Shown here: piece by piece, positions 50,332-58,746 of the stretch
How positions within the stretch are numbered: the first letter of the stretch is position 1
Layout of the letters: every line of letters begins with the position of its first letter
Source of the DNA: Poriferisodalis sp965205175
GTDB lineage: Bacteria > Actinomycetota > Acidimicrobiia > Acidimicrobiales > Poriferisodalaceae
Length of the DNA stretch: 64,000 bases
Reading direction: 5' to 3'
Assembly (NCBI RefSeq): GCF_965205175.1
Contig: NZ_OZ242038.1
Coordinates: 1,798,001-1,862,000 of the forward strand
Translations under genes and position numbers: made by a program
The notes under the pieces: model-generated
Seen by the model: only the letters and a program-made list of their open reading frames with translations
Databases searched by the model: none
What the model was told of the DNA's origin: nothing

Positions 50332-51726
50332 ATGACCGATACCGCAACCCGACCGACGCCGGCAGCGTCCACGTACTCCGACGGCAACTTCGCCCGAGTG
50401 GCCGAGGAGCTGACGGCATTCGATCTCCAGGTGATCGGCCAGATTCCCGAGACGTTGGACGGTCGGTACGTGCGCAACGGCGCCAATCCCGTGGTGCCCA
50501 CCGACCCGGCGACCAGTCACTGGTTCACCGGGACCGGCATGGTGCACGGCGTGCGCCTGCGCGGCGGCCGCGCCGAGTGGTACCGCAATCGCTGGGTGCG
50601 GGGCGACGACGTGGTTGAGGCGCTGGGCGAGCCGGCAGTGCCGGGGCCCAGGCGCAGCGTGGACTTCTCGCCCAATACGAGTGTCATCGGCTTCGCGGGT
50701 ACCACGTGGGCGCTGGTGGAGGCCGGCGCGCTGCCCACCGAGCTCGGCTACGAGCTTGACACGACGTGCCGCAACGACTTCTTCGGAACGCTGCGCACCG
50801 GCTTCACCGCCCATCCCAAGCTGGACCCCGACACCGGCGAGCTGCACGCAGTGTGCTACGCGTGGCAGGACTTGATGGACCATGTCGAGTACGTCGTGAT
50901 CGGCGCCGACGGCAGCGTGCGCAAGACCGTCGACGTCCCGCTGCCCGGGATGTCGATGATCCACGACATGTCGCTCACCCAGAACTACGCGGTGATCTAC
51001 GACCTGCCCGTCACGGTGGACTTGGACCTGGTGCTCAGCGGCAAGACGTCGTTCCCGTTCCGCTGGGATCCCGACTACGGCGCACGGGTGGGTCTGTTGC
51101 CCCGAGATGGCACTGCGGCTGAGATCGTGTGGTGCGACGTCGGGCTGTGCTACGTCTTCCATCCGCTCAACGCCTACGAAGACGACGACGGCCGCGTAGT
51201 GATCGACCTGTGCCGTTACGACAAGATGTTCGACCGCGACCTGCTGGGACCGGCCGGCGATTCGATTCCCACGCTCGACCGCTGGACCATCGACCCAGCG
51301 ACGCGCCGAGTCGACGAAGAGCGCGTGGACGAGCGATCCCACGAGTTCCCTCAGGTGCGGGCCGACCGGACTGCCCGCAGGCATCGCTTCGGTTACACGG
51401 TCGGCCTCAGCGGCGGGCTTGTCCCCGGTGCGAACTACAAGTTCGACTACGACACCGGCACCGCCACCAGCCACGATCACGGACCCGGCCGGGGCAGCGG
51501 GGAAGCGGTCTTCGTTGCGGACCCGGCGGGCAGCGCCGAGGACGACGGCTGGCTGATGTCCTTCGTCTACGACGAGACGACCGACGGCAGCGAGCTGGTG
51601 ATCCTGGATGCGCGAGACCTGAGCCGTGCGCCGGTGGCCCGGGTGTTGCTGCCCCAGCGCGTCCCGTACGGATTCCACGGCAGCTGGGTGCCTGACGCCG
51701 CAGTCCCAGCGCCGACAGCCAGCTGA
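50332..51726 (+). CDS. Carotenoid cleavage oxygenase (RPE65/CCD family)
   Basis: 464 residues, typical length. The four iron-binding histidines are present: H161 in TAHPKLDP, H211 in SMIHDMSLT, H277 in YVFHPLNAYED and H449 in PYGFHGSWVP. The N-terminal GRYVRNGANPVV is also family-typical. These enzymes split double bonds of carotenoids, apocarotenoids or stilbenes with oxygen. The enzyme is soluble. Together with the chlorophyll-type genes at 5-25 kb it suggests that the cell degrades photosynthetic pigments of other organisms, since no carotenoid or chlorophyll synthesis genes are in the window. The actual substrate is unknown. Confidence 0.93.
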   Translation: MTDTATRPTPAASTYSDGNFARVAEELTAFDLQVIGQIPETLDGRYVRNGANPVVPTDPATSHWFTGTGMVHGVRLRGGRAEWYRNRWVRGDDVVEALGEPAVPGPRRSVDFSPNTSVIGFAGTTWALVEAGALPTELGYELDTTCRNDFFGTLRTGFTAHPKLDPDTGELHAVCYAWQDLMDHVEYVVIGADGSVRKTVDVPLPGMSMIHDMSLTQNYAVIYDLPVTVDLDLVLSGKTSFPFRWDPDYGARVGLLPRDGTAAEIVWCDVGLCYVFHPLNAYEDDDGRVVIDLCRYDKMFDRDLLGPAGDSIPTLDRWTIDPATRRVDEERVDERSHEFPQVRADRTARRHRFGYTVGLSGGLVPGANYKFDYDTGTATSHDHGPGRGSGEAVFVADPAGSAEDDGWLMSFVYDETTDGSELVILDARDLSRAPVARVLLPQRVPYGFHGSWVPDAAVPAPTAS

Positions 51727-51745
51727 ACAGCCGAGCAGTGCGCCG

Positions 51746-52984
51746 GTGCGCCGGCAGGTGCTGGCATTGAGCTGTCCCGAGCATCGGTTCCCCGCCGACC
51801 GAGCCGCGAACAGCGCCTGCCTGCTGGCAGCCGTCGACGCTGTAGCGGACGCACTGGCCGCAGGGCGCCTTGAGTCCGAGCGTCTTCGACGTCTGTCGCC
51901 GACATCGGTGGAGGCGCTGCGCTTCTCGGGTCTGCTCCGCATGAAGTCGCCGAGGGCGGTCGGCGGCGCCGAAGCTCACCCGGTCACTCAGATGGACGTG
52001 ATCGAGGCGTTGACCATGATCGACCCGGCGGCGGCGTGGTGCATGTTCATCTCGGCCTCCGCGGCCGGTGCTGCGCTGTCGGTGCTGCCCGACGAGACCG
52101 TGCAGGCGGTGCTGGCCGAGGGATTTCCGTTCATGGCCGGCTCATTGCGACCCGGCGGCGAGGCCCGACGAGTGGACGGCGGCTACCGAGTCTCAGGCGA
52201 GTGGGCGTGGGGCAGCGGCATCGAGCACGCCGACTGGGTGCTGGTGCCGGTGTTCTGCGACGGACCGTCGCTCATTCGAGCACTGGTGCCGACCAGCCAC
52301 GTCAAGGTGCATGACAACTGGCACACCTTGGGCATGCGAGGCACGGGCAGCTGCGACTACGAGATGGACGACGTGTTCGTCCCCGCGGGCTTCGCCGTCG
52401 ACGCGTCCGCCGACACGCCGCCGCGAGGCGGCGCGCTCATGCGCTTGGGGCTGCCCGCTTTCGTCGTGAACGAGCACGGCAGCTTCGCGTATGCGCTCGG
52501 GCGCCTGGCGTTGCGCACAGCGAGCCAAGACGTCTCAGAGAAGTGGCGTGGCTATGTCGGCAGCGTCAGCCTGGCTGATCGGGAGGTCTTCCAGCGGGCC
52601 ATCGGCCGTGGCACGATCCGCATGAACGCCTGCGCTCTGGGGATGGCCGACGCGATCGAGCGCATGTTCGACTCGGCGGCGCAGGGACCTCCGGATCCGA
52701 CGCTGGTCACCGAGGCTCAAGCGGCAGCGGCGTGGTGTACCGACGAGGCTGTCGAGCTCGTGTCCGAGCTGTTTCGCTTCGCGGGCGGCAGCGCGGTCAT
52801 GGACCACAGCGCGATGCAGCGCATCCTGCGCGACGTGTACACGATCCAGTCGCACCTGATGGTGTCGAATGCCGTGTACGAGCTGTTCGGTCAAGAGCTG
52901 CTCGGCACACGGCAGCTCGGCGTGTCGGAAGCCGCTGCCGCGCCGCGACAGCGCTCAGCAGTAGTGCTCAGCGACGCGACGTAA
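51746..52984 (+). CDS. Acyl-CoA-dehydrogenase-like flavin monooxygenase or dehydrogenase
   Basis: 412 residues if started at GTG 51746; GTG 51758 is also possible and no clear ribosome site helps. Landmarks are SGLLRMKSPRAVGGAEAHPVTQMDVIEALTMIDPAAAWCMF, YRVSGEWAWGSGIEHADWVL, TLGMRGTGSCDYEMDDVFVP and FRFAGGSAVMDHSAMQRILRDVYTIQSHL. The motifs WGSGIEHADW and the helical D-x-x-x-Q-S-H ending match the HsaA/DszC-like two-component monooxygenase branch rather than beta-oxidation enzymes. It follows the carotenoid oxygenase by 19 bp and could oxidise its product. Confidence 0.85.
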   Translation: MRRQVLALSCPEHRFPADRAANSACLLAAVDAVADALAAGRLESERLRRLSPTSVEALRFSGLLRMKSPRAVGGAEAHPVTQMDVIEALTMIDPAAAWCMFISASAAGAALSVLPDETVQAVLAEGFPFMAGSLRPGGEARRVDGGYRVSGEWAWGSGIEHADWVLVPVFCDGPSLIRALVPTSHVKVHDNWHTLGMRGTGSCDYEMDDVFVPAGFAVDASADTPPRGGALMRLGLPAFVVNEHGSFAYALGRLALRTASQDVSEKWRGYVGSVSLADREVFQRAIGRGTIRMNACALGMADAIERMFDSAAQGPPDPTLVTEAQAAAAWCTDEAVELVSELFRFAGGSAVMDHSAMQRILRDVYTIQSHLMVSNAVYELFGQELLGTRQLGVSEAAAAPRQRSAVVLSDAT

Positions 52985-53040
52985 TGTGCCGGTACACCCA
53001 TCGGTGAGGCACCGCGGCACTGAAGTGAGAGACGGCTGAC

Positions 53041-55323
53041 ATGACTGCTCCCAGCGCGCACCCGACGTTTCGAGGCCGGATCGGCAAGACCGTTGCCGAT
53101 TCCGAGCCGTGGTTCGAAGAGCATCCCCATGCGCCCCCCGATGCGCCCAACGTCGTGTTCGTGCTGCTCGACGACACCGGGTTCGCCCAGCTCGGCTGCT
53201 ACGGCTCGGACATCGACACGCCGCACATCGACGCGCTCGCCGCGAACGGCCTCCAGTTCACGAACTTCCACGTCACGCCACTGTGCTCGCCGACGCGCGC
53301 GTCGCTGCTGACCGGACGGTCCCAGCACGCCGTGGGCATCCGCTCGGTAGCCAACTTCCTGACCGGCTTCCCCAACCAGCTCGGCCACATCACCAACCAT
53401 GCGGCCACCATCGCCGAGGTGCTCCGCGAGCACGGCTATGCCACGTTCTGCACTGGCAAGTGGCATCTCGCCCCGACGCAGAGTATCTCCGCGGCCGGCC
53501 CGTTCGATCAGTGGCCGCTCGGGCGGGGCTTCGACCGCTTCTACGGCTTCCTCGACGGCGAGACCGACCAGTTCTTCCCCGAGCTCGTGGCCGACAACCA
53601 CCTCGTCGATCCGCCTCGCCCGCCGCAGGACGGGTATCACCTGAGCGAGGATCTCGTGGATCAGCTGTTGCAGATGATCAGCGACAGCAAGGGCGTGCGG
53701 CCGGACCGGCCATTCTTCGCCTACCTGCCCTTCGGCGCCACCCACGCGCCGCACCAGGCACCGCCCGCTTACCTTGCCAAGTACGCAGGCCGCTACGACG
53801 AGGGTTGGGACGTGGCACGGCAGCGTTGGCATGCCCGCCAGATCGAACGGGGAATCGTCCCGCCGCACACAGTGCTGGCGCCGCGCAACCCGGGCGTCAA
53901 GCCGTGGGTCGAGCTGTCCCGCAACGAGCAGCGGCTGGCCTGCCGACTGCAAGAGGCGTTTGCTGCCTTCCTGGACCACACCGACGACCAGATCGGACGG
54001 TTCGTCACCGGGCTGGAACTCCGCGGCCTGCTCGACAACACGATCCTGTTCGTGATGGCCGACAACGGCGCCTCCCAGGAGGGCGGCCCGTTCGGCGTCA
54101 TGCACGAATGGAAGTACTTCAACGGCGTGCCGGAGTCCGTGGACGACGTGGTCGAGCGGCTTGATGACATCGGGGGACCTGACAGTCACACCAACTACCC
54201 CTGGGGCTGGGCCCAGTGCGGCAACACGCCGTTTCGCTGGTACAAGCAGAACACCCACGAAGGCGGCGTACACGTGCCGATGGTGATGCACTGGCCTGCG
54301 GGCATCGACGCCGGCCAGCGCGGAACCAAGCGCACACAGTTCGTCAACGTCTCCGATGTGACGCCCACGGTGTACGAGCTGCTCGGCGTCGCTGCGCCCG
54401 AGACCCATCGGGGGTTCGAGCAGCTGCCGGTGACCGGCCAGTCGTTCGCCTCGGCGGTCAACGATGCCGATGCGCCAGCCGCCAACACGTTGCAGTACTT
54501 CGAGAACGGCGGATCGCGCGCCTTGGTCGCGTTGCGCGACGGCATCTGGTGGAAGGCAGTCGTGCGGCACATGCCAGGCGACGACTACGACACCGAGCAG
54601 TGGGAGCTCTTCGACCTCGGGGCGGACCCCTCGGAGTGCAACGACCTTGCTGGTGAGCTGCCGCAGCGCCTCGACGAGCTCGTCGGCCTGTGGTGGAGCG
54701 AAGCCGAGCGCCACGGCGTGCTGCCTCTCGACGACCGCGGTGTGACGCTGTTCGCGGCGCCGCTGCTCGAGCATTCGCCGCACACGCCCGAGCGCCGCTA
54801 CCTGTACCGGCCGCCTATGTCTCGCATCCCCACCCAGGCCGCTGCATCGGCGGGCGGACGCTCGTTTGACCTGTCGGCGCGAGTGACGCGTCAGTCCGGC
54901 GACGAAGGAGTCATCTGGGCCACCGGCAGCGCCGGTGCAGGCGTGTCGATGTTCGTCCAGAACGAACGCCTCGTCGTGGACTACAACGCCTTCGCAGACC
55001 ACACCGTCGTCGAGTCCGCCGCTGCGATCCCTGAAGGCGAATGCGAGCTGTCGATGCATCTGCGCCGAACCGACCGGCACGCCGGCACCCTCGAGCTACG
55101 CGTGAACGGCGAGACGGCAGCGACTGCCGAGCTGCCGCTCATGATGCGGATCATGTCCTCGATGGGCACCAGCATCGGCCGCGACTACGGCTCGACAGTG
55201 TCGAAGCGTTACGACGGCGGGTTCGCTTTCAGCGGAGTGCTGCATCATGTCGAGATCCGTCTCGCACCGCGCAGCGGCAGCGATGTCGCTGCCACAGCGA
55301 GAGCCGAGATGGCACGCCAGTAG
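53041..55323 (+). CDS. Arylsulfatase (formylglycine-dependent, large type)
   Basis: 760 residues, matching the large arylsulfatase class. The active site is CSPTR with C82 followed by ASLLTGR. Metal ligands sit in VVFVLLDDTGFAQLGCYG and MADNGASQEGG, and the second signature is FCTGKWHLAP. A C-terminal beta domain (about 600-760) reads DEGVIWATGSAGAGVSMFVQ and carries a lectin-like strand pattern. No signal peptide, so it is probably cytosolic. It lies 57 bp after the flavoprotein gene. Sulfate esters of aromatic or sterol type are typical substrates. Confidence 0.93.
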   Translation: MTAPSAHPTFRGRIGKTVADSEPWFEEHPHAPPDAPNVVFVLLDDTGFAQLGCYGSDIDTPHIDALAANGLQFTNFHVTPLCSPTRASLLTGRSQHAVGIRSVANFLTGFPNQLGHITNHAATIAEVLREHGYATFCTGKWHLAPTQSISAAGPFDQWPLGRGFDRFYGFLDGETDQFFPELVADNHLVDPPRPPQDGYHLSEDLVDQLLQMISDSKGVRPDRPFFAYLPFGATHAPHQAPPAYLAKYAGRYDEGWDVARQRWHARQIERGIVPPHTVLAPRNPGVKPWVELSRNEQRLACRLQEAFAAFLDHTDDQIGRFVTGLELRGLLDNTILFVMADNGASQEGGPFGVMHEWKYFNGVPESVDDVVERLDDIGGPDSHTNYPWGWAQCGNTPFRWYKQNTHEGGVHVPMVMHWPAGIDAGQRGTKRTQFVNVSDVTPTVYELLGVAAPETHRGFEQLPVTGQSFASAVNDADAPAANTLQYFENGGSRALVALRDGIWWKAVVRHMPGDDYDTEQWELFDLGADPSECNDLAGELPQRLDELVGLWWSEAERHGVLPLDDRGVTLFAAPLLEHSPHTPERRYLYRPPMSRIPTQAAASAGGRSFDLSARVTRQSGDEGVIWATGSAGAGVSMFVQNERLVVDYNAFADHTVVESAAAIPEGECELSMHLRRTDRHAGTLELRVNGETAATAELPLMMRIMSSMGTSIGRDYGSTVSKRYDGGFAFSGVLHHVEIRLAPRSGSDVAATARAEMARQ

Positions 55324-55402
55324 CCGCCGCCGCGGCATGGTGGGCGACCGCACCGTGTTCACCTGTGGGTTGGCGTTGTGGTCGGCATGCCGCGCCTGGC
55401 GT

Positions 55403-55424
55403 GATTTCGTATGCAAAATGCGCG
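55403..55424 (+). promoter_or_regulatory. Candidate LacI-type operator, copy 1
   Basis: The stretch GATTTCGTATGCAAAATGCG contains CGTATGCA (55408-55415) and a trailing ATGCGC. The same block order recurs at 56522-56544 before the LacI gene: GACTA, CGTATGCA, then TAGTATGCGC. This suggests a common regulator site. Confidence 0.5.
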
Positions 55425-55476
55425 TGAGGGATTCACTGGTCTTCACGGTGCCACAACGCCACCAAGGAGCGGCCGC

Positions 55477-56451
55477 ATGGGCATGAAGGGATTCGGCGAG
55501 GAATTCGGCGGACCGCGCGAGTACATCCTCGGCGTCACCGAGACCGTCTGGGAACGCCGCGGCGTGGCTTCGCTGCGCCGGTTCTACTCCGAAGATGTGG
55601 TGGTCCGATCGCCGTCTGGGGTGGTCGTCGGCAATGGTGCGGTCATGGCCGCCACGCTGGCCACCTTGGCGGAGTTCGGGGATCGCCAGCTGCTCGGCGA
55701 GGACGTCATCTGGTGCGACGACGGCGACGAGGGATTCTTGTCGTCGCATCGAATTCTGTCGACTGCCACACATTCGGGCGACGGCATCTACGGCCCGGCT
55801 ACCCGCACGCGCCTGCGGTACCGCATCATCGCCGACTGCGCAGCTCGCAGCGACCAGATCTACGACGAATGGCTCATTCGAGATCAAGGCGCCATCGTGC
55901 GCCAGCTGGGAATCGACGCCAAGACGTTCGCCGCAGGCCAGATCGACGCCGAAGGCGGGCACGACAACGCCCTCCAGCCCCTGCGTCCGGAGACCGACGT
56001 CGAAGGCCGCTACCGCGGCACCGGCAACGACCATCCTGACAGTGCGCGCTACGCCGAGATGTACGGCCGCGTCATGACGGGCGACCTGGCGGCCATCCGC
56101 GGCGAGTACGACCGGGCGGTCCAGCTGGAGCTGCCAGGCGGCATCACCGATCACGGCTGGAGCGCGTCCGACAGCTTCTGGATCGGACTGCTGTCGTCGT
56201 TCCCGTCGGCGCGTTTCGCCATTCATCACCGGATCGGACGTCGCGACTCGAGTCGCGCGCCGCGGGTTGCGATGCGCTGGTCGCTCGACGGTGTGCATGC
56301 CGGCTGGGGCCGCTTCGGCGCCCCCAGTGGGGCGAACGTTCACGTGATGGGCATCAGCCACGGCGAGTACGGGCCCGACGGCCTGGCGCGCGAGTGGGTG
56401 CTGCTGGACGACACCGCTGTGTGGAAGCAGATCCTGCTGCACACCGGCTGA
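55477..56451 (+). CDS. Tandem SnoaL/NTF2-like domain protein
   Basis: 324 residues from ATG 55477 with AAGGAGC eight bases upstream. Two NTF2-like units are visible: VWERRGVASLRRFYSEDVVVRSPSGVVVG and SARYAEMYGRVMTGDLAAIRGEYDRAVQLELPG. Each is a helix pair leading to a strand, as in SnoaL-like cyclases and isomerases. The active-site type is undefined. A shared CGTATGCA element lies about 65 bp upstream and recurs before the LacI gene. A second protein of the same design ends the sugar-importer operon at 62.4-63.4 kb, so the two may act in one pathway. Confidence 0.7.
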   Translation: MGMKGFGEEFGGPREYILGVTETVWERRGVASLRRFYSEDVVVRSPSGVVVGNGAVMAATLATLAEFGDRQLLGEDVIWCDDGDEGFLSSHRILSTATHSGDGIYGPATRTRLRYRIIADCAARSDQIYDEWLIRDQGAIVRQLGIDAKTFAAGQIDAEGGHDNALQPLRPETDVEGRYRGTGNDHPDSARYAEMYGRVMTGDLAAIRGEYDRAVQLELPGGITDHGWSASDSFWIGLLSSFPSARFAIHHRIGRRDSSRAPRVAMRWSLDGVHAGWGRFGAPSGANVHVMGISHGEYGPDGLAREWVLLDDTAVWKQILLHTG

Positions 56452-56521
56452 GGCCCCGCTCGCTCACGGTGCCGCTCTTGCAGCGCAGCAAGGGACATCG
56501 CTACTGACTCGTTGCAGCGAT

Positions 56522-56544
56522 GACTACGTATGCATAGTATGCGC
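56522..56544 (+). promoter_or_regulatory. Candidate LacI-type operator, copy 2, with TATGCATA palindrome
   Basis: The element holds CGTATGCA (56527-56534) and an 8-bp perfect palindrome TATGCATA (56529-56536). It is 22-44 bp upstream of the LacI start at 56566, so it would suit autoregulation. It matches the element before the SnoaL-like gene over about 18 of 22 bases, allowing one gap. Confidence 0.5.
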
Positions 56545-56565
56545 CGGATGAGAGGAGATGCCAAG

Positions 56566-57564
56566 GTGCGTGACGGCGTTGCGCGCCCAGCGACTTCCAC
56601 CGACGTAGCCGCCGAAGCCGGCGTCTCCCAGGCCACGGTGGCGCGCACGTACTCCGCACCGCACCTCGTGTCCGACCGTACGCGTCAGCGTGTCGGCGAC
56701 GCGGCCGCCAAGCTCGGCTACGCGCCCAACGCGTTTGCGCGCGGCCTCAAATCGCAGCAGAGCAACGTGGTGGGCGCGGTGGTGCCCGCCTGCGGCGAGT
56801 ACTGGCAGCACGTGCTCTCGGCGGTCACCCGTGAGCTCGCGGCGCGCCAACGTCAGCTGCTGCTGTTCAGCTTCAGCGATCCGGGCGAAGTCGACGATGT
56901 GCTCGACATCGTGCGCCAGTACCGAGTCAGCGGCCTGCTGCTGGCTTCGGCCAGCATCCGGCCCGATCAGCTCAGCGCCATGCGCGGCCAGTCGAGCCAG
57001 ACGGTGGCGTTCAACCAGCCGGCTGCAGCCGGGCTGGTGTCCTCGGTCTCGGTGGACAACGAAGCCGGCTGTCGGCTGCTGGCAGCCCACGTGGTCGACC
57101 AAGGCTGCCGAACGGCGGTGTTCGTCGGTGGCGTGTCGTCGGCCTCGACCGACCAGGCTCGGTATCGGGGCGCCGCGCGTGAGATGGGCGAGCACGGGGT
57201 GGCGCTGCCCTACCTCGAAGCCGGCGCTTTCTCCTACGACGCCGGCTATGCCGGCGCCGAGCGCATTTCACGGCTCGCGCCCGACGCGGTGATGGTGGGC
57301 AGCGACGAGGTCGCATTCGGCGTCATCGACGGCTTGGAATCACGAGGCATCCGCGTGGGCGACGACATCGCCGTCACCGGATTCGACGGCCTGCCGCAGG
57401 CCAGTTGGGCCGGTATCGACCTGACCACGCTGGTGCAGCCGACCGAACTGCTCGCCCGCCACGCCGCCGACCTGCTCGTCGATGCCGCAACGGGGTCACC
57501 TCCGAGCGATGTCGTGGTGGACGGGCACCTCCGCATCGGCCGGACCACCAAGCGAAGCGGCTGA
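56566..57564 (+). CDS. LacI-family transcriptional regulator
   Basis: 332 residues from GTG 56566, chosen because AGAGGAG (56551-56557) lies eight bases upstream. Earlier in-frame ATGs fall in the putative operator. The DNA-binding start STDVAAEAGVSQATVARTYSAPHLVSDRTRQRVGDAAAKLGYAPNAFARGLKS is the LacI helix-turn-helix plus hinge. The rest is a type I sugar-binding fold with the C-terminal DDIAVTGFDGLPQASWAGIDLTTLVQP. Its gene is followed by the bicupin gene with one-base overlap (TGATG) and then the Mal-type importer, which it probably represses until a sugar-like ligand binds. Confidence 0.93.
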   Translation: MRDGVARPATSTDVAAEAGVSQATVARTYSAPHLVSDRTRQRVGDAAAKLGYAPNAFARGLKSQQSNVVGAVVPACGEYWQHVLSAVTRELAARQRQLLLFSFSDPGEVDDVLDIVRQYRVSGLLLASASIRPDQLSAMRGQSSQTVAFNQPAAAGLVSSVSVDNEAGCRLLAAHVVDQGCRTAVFVGGVSSASTDQARYRGAAREMGEHGVALPYLEAGAFSYDAGYAGAERISRLAPDAVMVGSDEVAFGVIDGLESRGIRVGDDIAVTGFDGLPQASWAGIDLTTLVQPTELLARHAADLLVDAATGSPPSDVVVDGHLRIGRTTKRSG

Positions 57565-58703
57565 TGCGCGCACCCACGCGAACAGATCCTGCGCGAACTG
57601 GTGCCGTGCTCACCGGGCGCGTGCTGGAACCCGCCGACTTCGTGGCCGACACCGCCGCATTCGTGGACGTGCGCATCGAGCGTTCCAGAGGCAAGGTCAG
57701 CTACTCCTTCGTCGGACCGGGCGTGTCGCAGAATGCCGATCAGCACGTCAGCATTTCCGAGCCGCACGGCTTCAACGTGGGTGCCGCCACGATGCCCCAC
57801 GGCGTCTACAACAACGCCCACCTGCACTACACGCCCGAGGTCTTCGTGTGTACTCGGGGCAACTGGCGAGTCGACATCGGCCGCCGGCGCGAGCAGGCCG
57901 TGCATCTCACGCCCGGCGCTGTGCTGTCTGTGCCGCCTTGGGTGTTCCGCGGCTTCGAGAACACCGGCTGCGACGACGGGTTCTTGTTCGTCGTGCTGGG
58001 CGGTGACGACACCGGCGGCATCCTCTGGGCGCCGGAAGTGCTGCGGGAGGCCGCCGAGACGGGCCTGTACTTGCGTCGCGACAACACGCTGATCGAAGCC
58101 GGCAACGGCGCGGTCCCTCAAGACCGCATTCAGCCGCTGAGCGACAGCCAGCTCGCATGCGTCGACGCGTACAGCGATGCAGAGCTGGCCCAGCGCGTGG
58201 TGACCGGCGATCAGCGCCGATGGTCTGCCCACGGGCTGCTGTCGAGCGTGCTGGGTCCGCAACACGCAGTCGAGCTTGCGCCGGTCATCGGCTTCGGCCT
58301 GTGTCAGGACCGACTCAGCCGGCCGCCGATCCGCACTCCTCACGGCTTCGGCCTCGAATGGCTGCGCGCATCGCCTGGCACATCGACCGGCCTGCACCGT
58401 CACGACGACAGCCAAGTCGTGCTGCTGCTCGACGGCGACTGGGAAGTCGCGCTCAACGAGCCGGATCAACAAGGCTCCGAGCGGCCCGCCGCGGGTTCGC
58501 TGGTGTCCATCCCCGCATCTGCGTGGCGCGACCTGCGCAACGTCGGCGCGACCGCTGCCCATGCAGTGGTCATCACCGGCGGCGACGGCCCGAGCAGGGT
58601 CGAGTGGTCCGGCGCTGTGCTCGCCGAGGCGACAGCTGCGGGTTTCGGTCTCGACGCGGCCGGCTATGTCGCGCCGCTCGAGTTGTTGGGGAGCGGGTTG
58701 TGA
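57564..58703 (+). CDS. Bicupin protein
   Basis: 379 residues, ATG overlapping the LacI stop by one base. Cupin 1 has NNAHLHYTPEVFVCTRGNWRVDIG, with two His and a Glu suited to a metal, then LSVPPWVFRGFEN. Cupin 2 has TGLHRHDDSQVVLLLDGDWEVAL, then SIPASAWRDLRN. Both metal motifs look usable, so a dioxygenase, isomerase or sugar-binding role is possible. The gene lies between the regulator and the solute-binding protein gene, which suggests a part in the same sugar or polyol pathway. The substrate is unknown. Confidence 0.8.
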   Translation: MRAPTRTDPARTGAVLTGRVLEPADFVADTAAFVDVRIERSRGKVSYSFVGPGVSQNADQHVSISEPHGFNVGAATMPHGVYNNAHLHYTPEVFVCTRGNWRVDIGRRREQAVHLTPGAVLSVPPWVFRGFENTGCDDGFLFVVLGGDDTGGILWAPEVLREAAETGLYLRRDNTLIEAGNGAVPQDRIQPLSDSQLACVDAYSDAELAQRVVTGDQRRWSAHGLLSSVLGPQHAVELAPVIGFGLCQDRLSRPPIRTPHGFGLEWLRASPGTSTGLHRHDDSQVVLLLDGDWEVALNEPDQQGSERPAAGSLVSIPASAWRDLRNVGATAAHAVVITGGDGPSRVEWSGAVLAEATAAGFGLDAAGYVAPLELLGSGL

Positions 58704-58746
58704 TCACCCGATCCCCGTCGGCCCCTATCACCCGGGAGGGAAGCTC

